From Chryseobacterium panacisoli (lineage in GTDB: Bacteria > Bacteroidota > Bacteroidia > Flavobacteriales > Weeksellaceae), in the NCBI RefSeq assembly GCF_008274625.1, contig NZ_VTRU01000003.1:124001-188000 (forward strand): a stretch of DNA of 64,000 nt, in the 5' to 3' direction. A program made the position numbers and the translations under genes. Within the stretch, counting starts at the first letter, position 1. Each line of letters begins with the position of its first letter. Below the pieces are notes generated by a model that was given only the letters and a program-made list of their open reading frames with translations, did no database searches and was not told where the DNA came from. Shown piece by piece: positions 1 through 8,192 of the stretch.

Positions 1-2
1 CT

Positions 3-605
3 CAGGAAAAAAAACCAATGTTCTGGCAGGACATTCAGGAATTCAAAAAACAGGATCAGCAAAACCCGCCGCCAAAGGATGCCATTCTATTTCTGGGAAG
101 CTCGTCATTTACAAAGTGGACTGATATAGCAGATTATTTTCCTGATAAAAAAATCATCAACAGAGGATTTGGAGGGTCGAGGCTTACAGACCTTAATGAT
201 TTTGCGGAGGATCTTTTAGCTCCTTATCAGCCTAAACAGATCATTATTTACTGTGGTGAAAACGATTTTGCAGACAACCATCAGCTAAAAGCAAAAGTAG
301 TGGTTAACAGATACAAAGCTTTTTATAAAAAAATACGTGAAAGATTTCCTAATATTGAAGTTGATTATATCTCTATCAAGTACTCTCCAAGCAGAGAAGT
401 GATCTGGCCACAGATGAAAATTGCCAACAAGAAGATCGCTGCATTTATGAAAAAAGAACCCAATGCTGAATTCATTGATGTGACTAAAGCAATGGAAGAT
501 GCTAATGGAAATGTAAGGAAAGATATTTTTGTGGAAGATATGCTTCATTTTAAACCGGAAGGATATAAAATCTGGACTAAAGTGATCACTCCTTACCTGA
601 AATAA
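3..605 (+). CDS. SGNH/GDSL-family hydrolase, 5' partial
   Basis: The reading frame is open to the window edge, and the residues before the first ATG at 18 (QEKKP) look like the start of a mature exported protein, so the true start with a signal peptide is probably outside the window. SGNH blocks are visible: the nucleophile block as LFLGSSSF (GSSS instead of GDS), block II around NRGFGG, block III as GENDF and block V as DMLHFKPEGY with the Asp/His pair. These support a serine esterase, lipase or acetyl-hydrolase type enzyme; the substrate cannot be told. It is followed after 10 nt by the TPR gene, so the two are probably co-transcribed. Confidence 0.8.
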   Translation, partial: QEKKPMFWQDIQEFKKQDQQNPPPKDAILFLGSSSFTKWTDIADYFPDKKIINRGFGGSRLTDLNDFAEDLLAPYQPKQIIIYCGENDFADNHQLKAKVVVNRYKAFYKKIRERFPNIEVDYISIKYSPSREVIWPQMKIANKKIAAFMKKEPNAEFIDVTKAMEDANGNVRKDIFVEDMLHFKPEGYKIWTKVITPYLK

Positions 606-615
606 ACTACAACCC

Positions 616-1581
616 ATGATAAAAAAACCAATAACCATTTTATTTTTCATTTTATTGTATTCTCTTTCATTTTCTCAGGAGAAACCCAATGAAAAAACAG
701 TCCTTCAGGAACTTTCAGAAAACGCCTGTAAATGTGCTGATTCTATTCATTTGTCAAACAGGAAGAAGGAAGATATCATAAAAGATGTTCATGAATGCAT
801 TGACAAATACACCGGAGCACTCCAAATATCTACTCTTTTGAAAGGAGCAGAAAAACAATCTGAAAATGCACCTAAAGTAAACGGAAAAAAGCAGATTAAC
901 CTGACTTTTGATCCCAATAAAAATTCACCGCAGTACAGAGACAGCTATAATGAGCTTGAACGTTATCTGATGCAAAACTGCGAAAGTGTGCAAAGGGCTA
1001 CCAAAACTACTGAAACCAGTTATGACAAGTTCTCAAAAAATGATGCAGCCGTTGACTTTTATGAAAAAGCCGTTGATGCGGGAAAAGCTGAAAACTGGAA
1101 GGAAGCTATTCAAAATTATGAACAGGCGGTAAAGATTGATCCAAAATTCATTTATGCCTGGGATAATCTGGGAATTTCCTATAGAAGAATCGGGGAATAT
1201 GATAAGGCTCTTAATGCTTATAAACAGTCATTGGCTGCTGATCCGAAAGGTAAAATGCCTTTACAGAATATAGCAATAACATATGTTTATAAAAAGGAAT
1301 ATCAGAAAGCTATTGATGCCTATAACGATTTTGATAAAGTATATCCCGGTGATCCGGAAGTTTATTATGGAATGGGACAGGTCTACTTTACCCATATGAA
1401 GAATAATGAGAAAGGTCTGGATAATATCTGTAAAGCCTACAGGATTTATTCCGAGCAAAAGTCGCCTTACCGATCGGATGCTGAAAAAATGATAGGATAT
1501 ATTTACAAGAGTATGAAAGAAGAAGGCAAAACAGATAAGTTTAAAGAAATTTTAAAAAACAACAATATTCAATTCGATTAA
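616..1581 (+). CDS. Secreted tetratricopeptide repeat protein
   Basis: 321 residues. An N-terminal signal peptide (about residues 1-20, hydrophobic core ending SFSQ) predicts export. Residues 30-130 are a region with spaced cysteines (CKC, HEC, QNC) that I cannot assign to a named domain. Residues 145-270 hold at least three TPR units with the usual W/Y/A/P spacing (FYEKAVDAGKAENW, YAWDNLGISYRRIGEYDKAL, YYGMGQVYF). TPRs mediate protein-protein contacts, so this is probably a periplasmic or cell-surface scaffold. It begins 10 nt after the SGNH hydrolase stop and ends at a strong hairpin. Confidence 0.75.
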   Translation: MIKKPITILFFILLYSLSFSQEKPNEKTVLQELSENACKCADSIHLSNRKKEDIIKDVHECIDKYTGALQISTLLKGAEKQSENAPKVNGKKQINLTFDPNKNSPQYRDSYNELERYLMQNCESVQRATKTTETSYDKFSKNDAAVDFYEKAVDAGKAENWKEAIQNYEQAVKIDPKFIYAWDNLGISYRRIGEYDKALNAYKQSLAADPKGKMPLQNIAITYVYKKEYQKAIDAYNDFDKVYPGDPEVYYGMGQVYFTHMKNNEKGLDNICKAYRIYSEQKSPYRSDAEKMIGYIYKSMKEEGKTDKFKEILKNNNIQFD

Positions 1582-1623
1582 AAATAGAAAACGATTCCTG
1601 TATCAGGAATCGTTTTCTATTTT
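1581..1623. terminator. Bidirectional intrinsic terminator
   Basis: Perfect 18-bp stem (1583-1600 with 1604-1621) with a 3-nt TAT loop, flanked by A and T runs on both sides. It sits between the convergent TPR and helicase genes, so it can terminate both. Confidence 0.9.
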
Positions 1624-1625
1624 AT

Positions 1626-2978
1626 TTATTTCTTTCTTTTTGATTTCGATATTGCTTTCTGCTGGGCTCTGTTAGCTCCAAATTTCTTAGGTACTTTTCT
1701 TTTGGAAGGGCCACCCCAGTTTTCTTTTGTATTTTTAGCTTTCTTCTCATGGAATGCTCCTCCTCCATCATTCAGTTTTACCTGTGCAGGATTTTTCATA
1801 ATAACCTGATCTTCTTCATCAGCAATCTTTTTAGGATTGATTTTAACTTCTTCCGGGAAATCATTAAATTTCAATTCTTTATCCATCAACAGCTCAATAT
1901 CAAGAATCAAAGGTTCTTCTTTTTTAGTTACAAAAGTAACCGCTTTTCCTTCTTTGTCTGCTCTACCTGTTCTACCGATTCTGTGAATGTACTGCTCAGG
2001 AATATCCGGCGTTTCAAAGTTGATAACATGTGTAACATTGGAAATATCAAGACCTCTTGCCATTACATCTGTAGTAATCAAACCTCTCACCTCCTCATTT
2101 TCAAAGCTTTTCATAGCCTTAAGTCTGTAGTTCTGAGATTTATTAGAGTGAATCACGTCAAACTGTCCAGGGAAAAGCTCATCAATTTTAGTGAAAAGCA
2201 GATCGGCATGTCTTTTATTATTATTAAAAATCAAGACCTTAGACATATCTGTATCGTTCTTCAGCAAATACTCAAGTAAATTGATCTTAGTATTGAAGTT
2301 TTCTACTTTATAGGCAGTCTGTTCAATTTTTTCAAGCGGTGTTCCGGATTTTGCCAATGAAATTTCAATCGGGCTTGCAAAATATACATCCAGCATTTCA
2401 TCTACCGCCTCCGTCATGGTTGCAGAGAAAAGGATGTTTTGTCGCTTTGCCTTCATCATTTCAAAAATATGAGTAAGCTGCGGTCTGAAACCTAAATTAA
2501 GCATCTCATCAAATTCATCAATGACTAATTTCTGAACTTCTTTAAGAGAGATAGCGTTGTCTATGGAAAGGTCCATCACTCTTCCTGGAGTTCCTACCAA
2601 AATATCACAACCATCATTGAACAATAGTTTTTGAGTATTGATATTTTTTCCTCCGTATATTCCGATTACTCTTGCAGTAATATTTTCTGTCAGTTTCTCA
2701 AGGATTTCAGTTACCTGTACCACCAATTCTCTTGTAGGAACAAGCACCAAAACAGTTGGATTTCCTGTCTTGCTGTATTTCCATGTTTTCAGAACGGGTA
2801 AAAGATAAGCTAATGTTTTTCCAGTTCCAGTCTGCGCAATTCCCATTACATCTCTTCCTGAAAGTATAGGTTTCAAGCTCTTCTCCTGAATAGGCGTAGG
2901 TTCAAATAATTCCAAATCCGCTAAAACATCAAGAATTTTAACCGGCAGGTCAAAATCTGCAAAAGTGAGTTTTTCCAT
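1626..2978 (-). CDS. DEAD-box ATP-dependent RNA helicase (DEFD variant)
   Basis: 450 residues. Helicase core motifs occur in order: Q motif around TPIQ (28-31), Walker A AQTGTGKT (48-55), PTRELVVQ (81-88), TPGR (130-133), motif II, SAT (185-187), RGLDI and HRIGRTGRA. Motif II reads DEFD instead of DEAD; the catalytic Asp and Glu are kept. A basic C-terminal tail of about 70 residues rich in Lys/Arg probably binds RNA. The family remodels RNA in ribosome assembly, decay or cold adaptation; the exact paralogue cannot be told. The ATG at 2978 is supported by a TATCTTTG box only 4 nt upstream, so the mRNA is probably leaderless. Confidence 0.92.
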   Translation of the reverse strand: MEKLTFADFDLPVKILDVLADLELFEPTPIQEKSLKPILSGRDVMGIAQTGTGKTLAYLLPVLKTWKYSKTGNPTVLVLVPTRELVVQVTEILEKLTENITARVIGIYGGKNINTQKLLFNDGCDILVGTPGRVMDLSIDNAISLKEVQKLVIDEFDEMLNLGFRPQLTHIFEMMKAKRQNILFSATMTEAVDEMLDVYFASPIEISLAKSGTPLEKIEQTAYKVENFNTKINLLEYLLKNDTDMSKVLIFNNNKRHADLLFTKIDELFPGQFDVIHSNKSQNYRLKAMKSFENEEVRGLITTDVMARGLDISNVTHVINFETPDIPEQYIHRIGRTGRADKEGKAVTFVTKKEEPLILDIELLMDKELKFNDFPEEVKINPKKIADEEDQVIMKNPAQVKLNDGGGAFHEKKAKNTKENWGGPSKRKVPKKFGANRAQQKAISKSKRKK

Positions 2979-2982
2979 TTTG

Positions 2983-2990
2983 CAAAGATA
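2983..2990 (-). promoter_or_regulatory. TAnnTTTG -7 box of helicase gene
   Basis: TATCTTTG on the minus strand, ending 4 nt before the ATG. Transcription from this box would begin at or within a few bases of the start codon. Confidence 0.7.
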
Positions 2991-2999
2991 GGTATTTAA

Positions 3000-3027
3000 T
3001 TAGAAGTTAAAAATTAGAGGTAAGGAA
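3000..3027 (-). repeat. Heptad array upstream of helicase gene
   Basis: Four 7-bp units on the plus strand, among them TTAGAAG and TTAGAGG. It lies between the helicase promoter and the cap repeat at 3031 and uses the same kind of unit as the array at 41410. Confidence 0.5.
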
Positions 3028-3030
3028 TTG

Positions 3031-3071
3031 GTCAATAGTGAATTTTGCTTCGCAAGAGAATTGTCAATTTT
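3031..3071 (+). repeat. Cap repeat, copy 1
   Basis: Carries the core TCAATAGTGAATTTTGCTTC followed by GCAAG, shared with 36237-36275 (opposite strand) and 53821-53862. The core contains a small TTGC/GCAA hairpin. Heptads flank it on both sides (3000-3027 and 3112-3146). Confidence 0.8.
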
Positions 3072-3087
3072 CCTGAAGACAAAAAAA

Positions 3088-3127
3088 CAAAAAACTCTAG
3101 TTATCCGGAAAATAACTGATTAACTAG
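3088..3127 (-). terminator. Probable terminator of the small secreted protein gene
   Basis: CTAGTTA at 3097 pairs with TAACTAG at 3121, with an alternative inner AGTTAT/ATAACT stem. In the minus direction it is followed by a T-rich tract. Confidence 0.5.
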
Positions 3128-3146
3128 CAACCAGCAACAAATTAAC
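3112..3146 (+). repeat. AAC-type heptads
   Basis: Units such as ATTAACT, AGCAACC and AGCAACA repeat with a 7-bp period and occasional 1-nt slips. The same AGCAACC unit occurs in the arrays before the methyltransferase gene (36.1 kb) and pheA (53.9 kb). Confidence 0.5.
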
Positions 3147-3149
3147 TCT

Positions 3150-3659
3150 TTAATTTACTTTTATACTATTGACTTTGATTTTTATATCGTCGTCTTCCCA
3201 TTTGCTGGAGGTAACAATAACATATCCTTTCCTTTTCGGATCTTTTTTAATGGGGAATTTATCTTCTTCCCACTGATTGCAATGCGTTGAAATAGATGGC
3301 AATAATGGTTTCCAGCCTGTTTTACTTAAAGTATATACATAAAACGGATGCCAGCAGCTGGTACACCAGTTCGGATAAAAACCTATCTCCTCTTTCCCGT
3401 CTCCATTAAGATCTCCCAGATTATACAGACTTCCCTGATTGGCTGGTGAAATCGTTATAGGCTTAATATTTTTATCACTGAAGTAAATCGTTGTTTCGCA
3501 CTTTCCTTCACATTCGTCACCACAGTCACTCACTTTTGTATAGACATATTCTTTGGTTCCGTTTCCGTCAAAATCTCCCTGAATATTCTCTGTATTGGCT
3601 TCCTGGGCCATACAATATGAGCTTAATAAGGTGATCGCTGTTATGATAAGTGTTTTCAT
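3150..3659 (-). CDS. Small secreted protein with FG-GAP/VCBS-like Ca-binding motifs
   Basis: 169 residues with a clear signal peptide ending about CMAQ (residue 19). Two acidic loops, DFDGNGTKE and DLNGDGKEE, resemble the calcium-binding loops of FG-GAP/VCBS repeats. The mature part has eight cysteines, including a CGDECEGKC cluster and CTSC, suggesting disulfides outside the cytoplasm. I do not recognise a specific family and propose no enzymatic function. Start chosen at the ATG that gives the signal peptide. The gap upstream of it is a heptad array. Confidence 0.7.
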   Translation of the reverse strand: MKTLIITAITLLSSYCMAQEANTENIQGDFDGNGTKEYVYTKVSDCGDECEGKCETTIYFSDKNIKPITISPANQGSLYNLGDLNGDGKEEIGFYPNWCTSCWHPFYVYTLSKTGWKPLLPSISTHCNQWEEDKFPIKKDPKRKGYVIVTSSKWEDDDIKIKVNSIKVN

Positions 3660-3661
3660 GG

Positions 3662-3731
3662 TGGGTTTGGGTTTTTAGATTTGAGATTCGAGGTTCGAGG
3701 TTCGGGGTATGGGATTCATGATTTGGGGTGC
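3662..3731. repeat. Heptad array, about ten units
   Basis: Contiguous 7-bp units of the form NRGRTTY on the plus strand (for example GAGATTC, GAGGTTC twice, GGGATTC). It fills most of the gap between the secreted-protein gene and the ABC1 kinase gene. Confidence 0.7.
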
Positions 3732-3769
3732 CGTGCGAGATTTATAATTTTTATTTTTAAGTTCTGTTT

Positions 3770-5416
3770 TTACTTTCTTGTCACTCTCAGCAAAAGTATT
3801 AAAACTAAAATGACTGAAAAAACAAAACCCAACACCGCTACTAAAGACAGTTCTCCTATTCTCGGACCTGATTCTGAACTAAAAACGATGGCTGTTGCAA
3901 TGATATTTGCCCCTAAGATCATGGCCAGAATCAAATTGACCACACTGGATTTGATCAGCTGGTTGGTTTTGTCTATATTTTTGATCTCACTGGAAACCGT
4001 AAATTTATTTTCATCCAGCTTTTGAAGAACAGAACGGAGCTCTTTCGGAATTTCATCCACATTATCCGTGAAATTCATCATCCTGTCCATTCCTGTTTTT
4101 AAAAGGTTCTTAGGATTTATTTTTTTGGTGAAAATCTTTTTCGTGTAAGGATGAAGACTTTTAACGATATCCAGATCAGGATTAATACTCCTTCCGACGC
4201 CTTCTATTAAGCTGATCCCTTTGAATAGAAGATAGAAATAATCCGGCATATAAAGCCTGTTATCCTTTAAAATATCCTTCATCTTGTTGATGATCACCTG
4301 TACATTAATATCCTGCAATGATGAGCTGTGAACAAAATTTAAGATATCTTCTACATCATTTTCAAACCGTCTTTCATCCGGTATTTCGTAGCTTATGGCC
4401 ATTTTTTTGAGTGACCGGACAATTTTATGGGAGTTTTTGGCTACAAAACTTACGATAAGATTTTCAAGAATTTCTTTATCATTAGGCTGAATTTTCCCTA
4501 CTGCTCCGAAGTCTATGAAGACTATTTTACCGTCTTTTTTCACTAAAATATTGCCGGCATGAGGATCTGCATGGAAGAATCCATAATCCAGGATCTGTGA
4601 TACAAACAGCCTTAATCCTGCTTCGGAAACTTTTACAGGGTCAATACCATTTGCCAGAAGCACTGATTTGTCTGTAACCTTTATCCCGTCTATGAACTCC
4701 ATACAAAGAATATTGTTGTTGGAAAATTCTTCGTAGACTTTAGGAACATATGTTTCTTTATTGTTCTTAAAGTTCAGACGGAACTGTAGTATATTGTTCC
4801 TTTCGTTAGTCAGGGAAACTTCTTCCAGTAAAGATTTTTCAAAAGTGGAAATAGCCTGTTTCAGATTGAGTTTTTCTCCTATTTCCGAATAGGCGGATAT
4901 CAGCTTTTCAATATCTTTAATTAAAAGCAAATCATCTTCAATGACTGACTGTACATCGGGTTTTCTTAATTTTAAAATTACCGGGCTTCCATCATTTAAA
5001 ACAGCTTTATAAACCTGGGCAATAGAGGCCGTCGCCAAAGGTTCTTTCTGTATCTCACGGAAATAATCTTTCACGGAGATATTAAACTCACTTTCCAGCG
5101 CTTCCTCTACATCCATATCTATGGTCTCCACCTTATCCTGAAGTTTCTGAAGCTCCTGAATCAATTCCGGCGGCAATAAGTCTTCCCTGTTACTGAATGT
5201 CTGGCCCAATTTTACAAAAGTAGGTCCCAGTTCTTCAAGAGCCAGTCTTATTCTTTCATAAACGGTTCCTTTTGAAATAATCTCGTCTGAACCGGAAGTG
5301 TCTTCCTGCTTATTTCCTCCATTCATCCTTGCCAGCATATCTTTGAATCCATATTTACTCAATACGGAAATCAGTCTTGCGGATCTTTTCAGTTTTCTTT
5401 GCTGCTTATCAAACAT
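3770..5416 (-). CDS. ABC1/AarF/UbiB-family atypical kinase
   Basis: 548 residues, normal for the family. Hallmarks visible: the KLGQTFSNRED segment (KxGQ motif), an Ala-rich loop ATASIAQVYKA, a Lys in VILKLRKP, the catalytic segment FHADPHAGNILV, and the metal-binding VFIDFGAVG. Two hydrophobic segments at the C-terminus (about 490-545) anchor it in the inner membrane. Family members have ATPase activity and support biosynthesis of isoprenoid quinones; in Bacteroidota this would be menaquinone-linked, which is inference. It is transcribed alone. Confidence 0.9.
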   Translation of the reverse strand: MFDKQQRKLKRSARLISVLSKYGFKDMLARMNGGNKQEDTSGSDEIISKGTVYERIRLALEELGPTFVKLGQTFSNREDLLPPELIQELQKLQDKVETIDMDVEEALESEFNISVKDYFREIQKEPLATASIAQVYKAVLNDGSPVILKLRKPDVQSVIEDDLLLIKDIEKLISAYSEIGEKLNLKQAISTFEKSLLEEVSLTNERNNILQFRLNFKNNKETYVPKVYEEFSNNNILCMEFIDGIKVTDKSVLLANGIDPVKVSEAGLRLFVSQILDYGFFHADPHAGNILVKKDGKIVFIDFGAVGKIQPNDKEILENLIVSFVAKNSHKIVRSLKKMAISYEIPDERRFENDVEDILNFVHSSSLQDINVQVIINKMKDILKDNRLYMPDYFYLLFKGISLIEGVGRSINPDLDIVKSLHPYTKKIFTKKINPKNLLKTGMDRMMNFTDNVDEIPKELRSVLQKLDENKFTVSSEIKNIDKTNQLIKSSVVNLILAMILGANIIATAIVFSSESGPRIGELSLVAVLGFVFSVILVLILLLRVTRK

Positions 5417-5626
5417 AATATATCAATAGTAGGTGCAATTTACTCCAAAAATTGTTCCTTTATAAAAAGAATTATTACAATCACATCAACACGGAAAATT
5501 AAAAACAACAACACGTAATCAGCGTTTTAAAGAATAAAATACATCAATAACAACAAAAAACATCATATATCATAAAAATTAATATATTTACAGCGTACAA
5601 ATAAAACAAACCAAAAGTATTAGAAC

Positions 5627-5791
5627 ATGAAAAATTTACGTAACAACAAACTTTCAAGAGAGCAATTAAAAGGGATTGCAGGAAGCGGAATCATTATCGG
5701 AAACTGCTCCAACCAATGTTGTCCTACAGACGGAAGACCAAGATGTCCAAAATTGATCTGCCCTGCTGTAGTATGTCCTCAGTACATGTAA
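5627..5791 (+). CDS. Bacteriocin-like peptide with double-glycine-type leader
   Basis: A 54-residue ORF. Residues 1-21 are hydrophilic and contain LSREQLKGIAGSG, which resembles a class II leader: L, E and L at the usual spacing before a Gly-Ser-Gly processing site. The core is short and rich in Cys and Pro (Cys27, 31, 32, 40, 45, 50), ending CPQYM. The leader resembles those of small flavobacterial proteins called bacteriocin-like. ATG at 5627 follows an AT-rich stretch with a TATATTTA box at 5583, and a perfect 13-bp hairpin lies downstream, so it looks like a complete single-gene unit. No peptidase-ABC transporter or modifying enzyme lies beside it. Function (toxin, signal or other) is unknown. 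Confidence 0.65.
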   Translation: MKNLRNNKLSREQLKGIAGSGIIIGNCSNQCCPTDGRPRCPKLICPAVVCPQYM

Positions 5792-5824
5792 CCAGTCCAC
5801 TCAAAGAAAATTTTAGGTAAAATA

Positions 5825-5852
5825 AAAACAGAATGCAAATGCATTCTGTTTT
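5825..5852. terminator. Intrinsic terminator after peptide gene
   Basis: Perfect 13-bp stem (5825-5837 with 5840-5852), A run before and T run after. It lies between the convergent peptide gene and the nitrilase fusion gene and can serve both. Confidence 0.9.
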
Positions 5853-5853
5853 G

Positions 5854-7362
5854 TTATTTAAGATAGGTATCATAGAGGTCTCTTCTGCGGTCTTTCATCA
5901 CCTGAACAGAGCCGTTATGATGAAGATCTTTCAATAAGTTCAGGTCTACATCCACTATCAGAGTCATTTCTGTATTGGGGGTAGCTTCTCCTTTTACAGC
6001 ATTGGATGGAAAGGCAAAATCTGAAGGGGTAAATACGGCGGCCTGCCCAAACTGGATATCCATATTGTTTACCTTCGGAAGATTACCTACACAACCGGCA
6101 ATGGCTACATAACATTCATTTTCAATGGCTCTTGCTGCAGCACAGTGGCGCACTCTCATGTAGGCATTCTGGGTATCCGTCAGATAGGGAACAAAAAGGA
6201 TCTTCATCCCCTGATCGGCAAGAATTCTTGGTAATTCCGGGAATTCAACGTCATAGCAGATCACAAGTCCTATTTTACCACAGTCGGTATCAAAAACTTT
6301 GATTTCATTTCCGCCTTTCATTCCATAGTATCTCTTCTCGTTTGGGGTAATGTGAATTTTTCGGTATTCGTCCACCCGCCCATCGCGGTGCAAAAGATAG
6401 CTGACATTATACAAATCATTATTATCATGATCAAAAACAGGCATACTTCCGGAAATAATATTCACATTATAGCTGATGGCCAGCTCTGAAATTTTCTTTT
6501 TGATTTCTTCAGTAAGTTTTGCCAGTTCTATCATACTGTCTCTTTCGGAAAGATTGTTGAAAGGAGCCAGCAGAGGTGTGTTAAAGAGTTCAGGGAAAAG
6601 AACAAAATCGGATTTATAATCTCCCATAACATTCACGAAAAACTCCACCTGTTCATAAAAAGCATCTATATCTTTGAAATGCCTCATCTGCCATTGCACT
6701 AATCCAAGGCGGATAATGCTATCCTGCATAGTATTTGGTTTTCTGCTGTAATAGATGTTGTTCCATTGTAAAAGAACTGCATTTTCTCTTGATGCTTCAT
6801 CTTCAGGAAGATATTTTTTCAGGATTCTTATCGGAAGAAAGTTATTGGAAAGCTGGAAAGACAATACCGGATCATAGATCTCTTTATCTCTTACTTTTCT
6901 GATGTATTCTCTTGGAGAAAATTCGTGGCTGTATTTGTGATAATTCGGAATTCTACCGCCCAGAACAATAGATTTCAGGTTTAATAATTCACACAATTCT
7001 TTTCGGGCATCATACAGTCTTCTTCCCAAACGCAGTTCACGAAACTCCGGGTCTACAAAAACTTCGATTCCGTACAGGACATTTCCCGTGGAAGTATGGG
7101 TATTGAAGGTATAATTTCCGGTAATATCGCTGTAGGTATGATCATCTCCAAATTCTTCATAATTGACAATAATGGAAAGCGCTACAGCAGCCAGTTTACC
7201 GTCTACTGTAATACAAATCTGACCATTAGGGAACATTTTTGTAAGCTTATCAATACTTTTTTTGGACCAAATGGACTCCGACATTTGCGGGTAGGCCCTT
7301 TTCATCGTTTCCGCCAGTTCATCATAATCCTGAAGAGTCAGGTTTCTTGTTTCTATTTGCAT
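5854..7362 (-). CDS. GNAT acetyltransferase-carbon-nitrogen hydrolase fusion
   Basis: 502 residues with two domains. Residues 1-170 look like a GNAT N-acetyltransferase; the acetyl-CoA-binding segment is ELRLGRRLYDARKEL (an R/Q-x-x-G-x-G/A variant). Residues 215-500 form a nitrilase-superfamily domain with the full triad: Glu in LFPELF, Lys in YRKIHITPNEK and Cys in VICYDVEFPE. The nitrilase domain hydrolyses C-N bonds of amides; the acetyltransferase may act on the same or a related amine. The substrate is unknown. Transcribed alone. Confidence 0.85.
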   Translation of the reverse strand: MQIETRNLTLQDYDELAETMKRAYPQMSESIWSKKSIDKLTKMFPNGQICITVDGKLAAVALSIIVNYEEFGDDHTYSDITGNYTFNTHTSTGNVLYGIEVFVDPEFRELRLGRRLYDARKELCELLNLKSIVLGGRIPNYHKYSHEFSPREYIRKVRDKEIYDPVLSFQLSNNFLPIRILKKYLPEDEASRENAVLLQWNNIYYSRKPNTMQDSIIRLGLVQWQMRHFKDIDAFYEQVEFFVNVMGDYKSDFVLFPELFNTPLLAPFNNLSERDSMIELAKLTEEIKKKISELAISYNVNIISGSMPVFDHDNNDLYNVSYLLHRDGRVDEYRKIHITPNEKRYYGMKGGNEIKVFDTDCGKIGLVICYDVEFPELPRILADQGMKILFVPYLTDTQNAYMRVRHCAAARAIENECYVAIAGCVGNLPKVNNMDIQFGQAAVFTPSDFAFPSNAVKGEATPNTEMTLIVDVDLNLLKDLHHNGSVQVMKDRRRDLYDTYLK

Positions 7363-7451
7363 TTGATGTAATTTTACTTAAATTTAGTGAAAATATTTTA
7401 CTTAAATCCTTATAGAAAAGTACTTTCCAACTATTTACACAAAATTTAACA

Positions 7452-7838
7452 GTGGATATTACCGAAACTTTACGAACAGCAGTTCATTCAAATAATTACT
7501 GGAAACATTCTGATTTCAGCTCTGTAATGGAGGTACTTTCATTTCATTATGACATTAATATAGAAATGGATACAGAAAAAATTACGGCTCTACACTTAGG
7601 AAATAAAACCATCGGATATATCTGTTTGAATTATCCTCTGATTTTTATAGAAAGTCAATATGCTTTACAAGTAAAAAATCTTCTTCATACTTTTCAGGAT
7701 ATAGAATACATTATGGTCAATACTCTATCTAATCCATATCTGTCTGTAGATCCTGATATTTATAATACTTATTTTGATTTTATGGAAAATTTGAATGCTT
7801 TTTCTGCTGAAGATTTTTATTTTTACAACGTAAATTAA
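7452..7838 (+). CDS. Hypothetical protein, first of a three-gene unknown cluster
   Basis: 128 residues, GTG start. No signal peptide, no membrane segment and no family recognised; the C-terminus is rich in Phe, Tyr and Asn. It is followed by two further small plus-strand genes at 31 and 41 nt spacing, so the three are probably one operon, and all are AT-rich. A small cytosolic protein beside a small membrane protein would fit an immunity or accessory pair, but nothing in the sequence proves that. Confidence 0.5.
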   Translation: MDITETLRTAVHSNNYWKHSDFSSVMEVLSFHYDINIEMDTEKITALHLGNKTIGYICLNYPLIFIESQYALQVKNLLHTFQDIEYIMVNTLSNPYLSVDPDIYNTYFDFMENLNAFSAEDFYFYNVN

Positions 7839-7869
7839 AAAGAAAATAATATTAATATTTTATTAGCTG

Positions 7870-8151
7870 GTGAAGCCATACGCAGTAACCTTACTCATAA
7901 GTATCTCAATTATCTTTATTTTAAGAATTTTTTATGCAGACACATCAGTCAATGTTTCACATAATTTAAACTTGTTTTCAGCATCTGAAATAGATCCTCA
8001 GGAAACCAAAAGGTTAGTTTATTTTTATTTAATAGGATCGGGATTATTAAATTATCTTATTTTCCATAAGCATATACTATTCAAGCTGATATATTGTGTA
8101 TTAATTATGATAAATATTATACTTATCATTTTTTCATTGAAACAGTTTTAG
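7870..8151 (+). CDS. Small membrane protein of unknown function
   Basis: 93 residues, GTG start. Three hydrophobic stretches (about 5-20, 48-65 and 70-90) suggest two to three transmembrane helices, with a polar loop at 22-45. No family recognised. It lies between two other small unknown genes with short gaps, probably one transcript. Confidence 0.5.
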   Translation: MKPYAVTLLISISIIFILRIFYADTSVNVSHNLNLFSASEIDPQETKRLVYFYLIGSGLLNYLIFHKHILFKLIYCVLIMINIILIIFSLKQF

Positions 8152-8192
8152 TAGAAAATACTGCCTGAAAAGACAGGATTTTATCATAAATT

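Noticed and set aside
3681..4025. Plus-strand ORF of 114 codons
   Set aside because: Its second half mirrors the C-terminal region of the ABC1 kinase gene and its first part is the heptad array, so it is a shadow frame.
5417..5626. Riboswitch between the ABC1 kinase gene and the peptide gene
   Set aside because: The stretch is very AT-rich with no conserved helix pattern that I could recognise.
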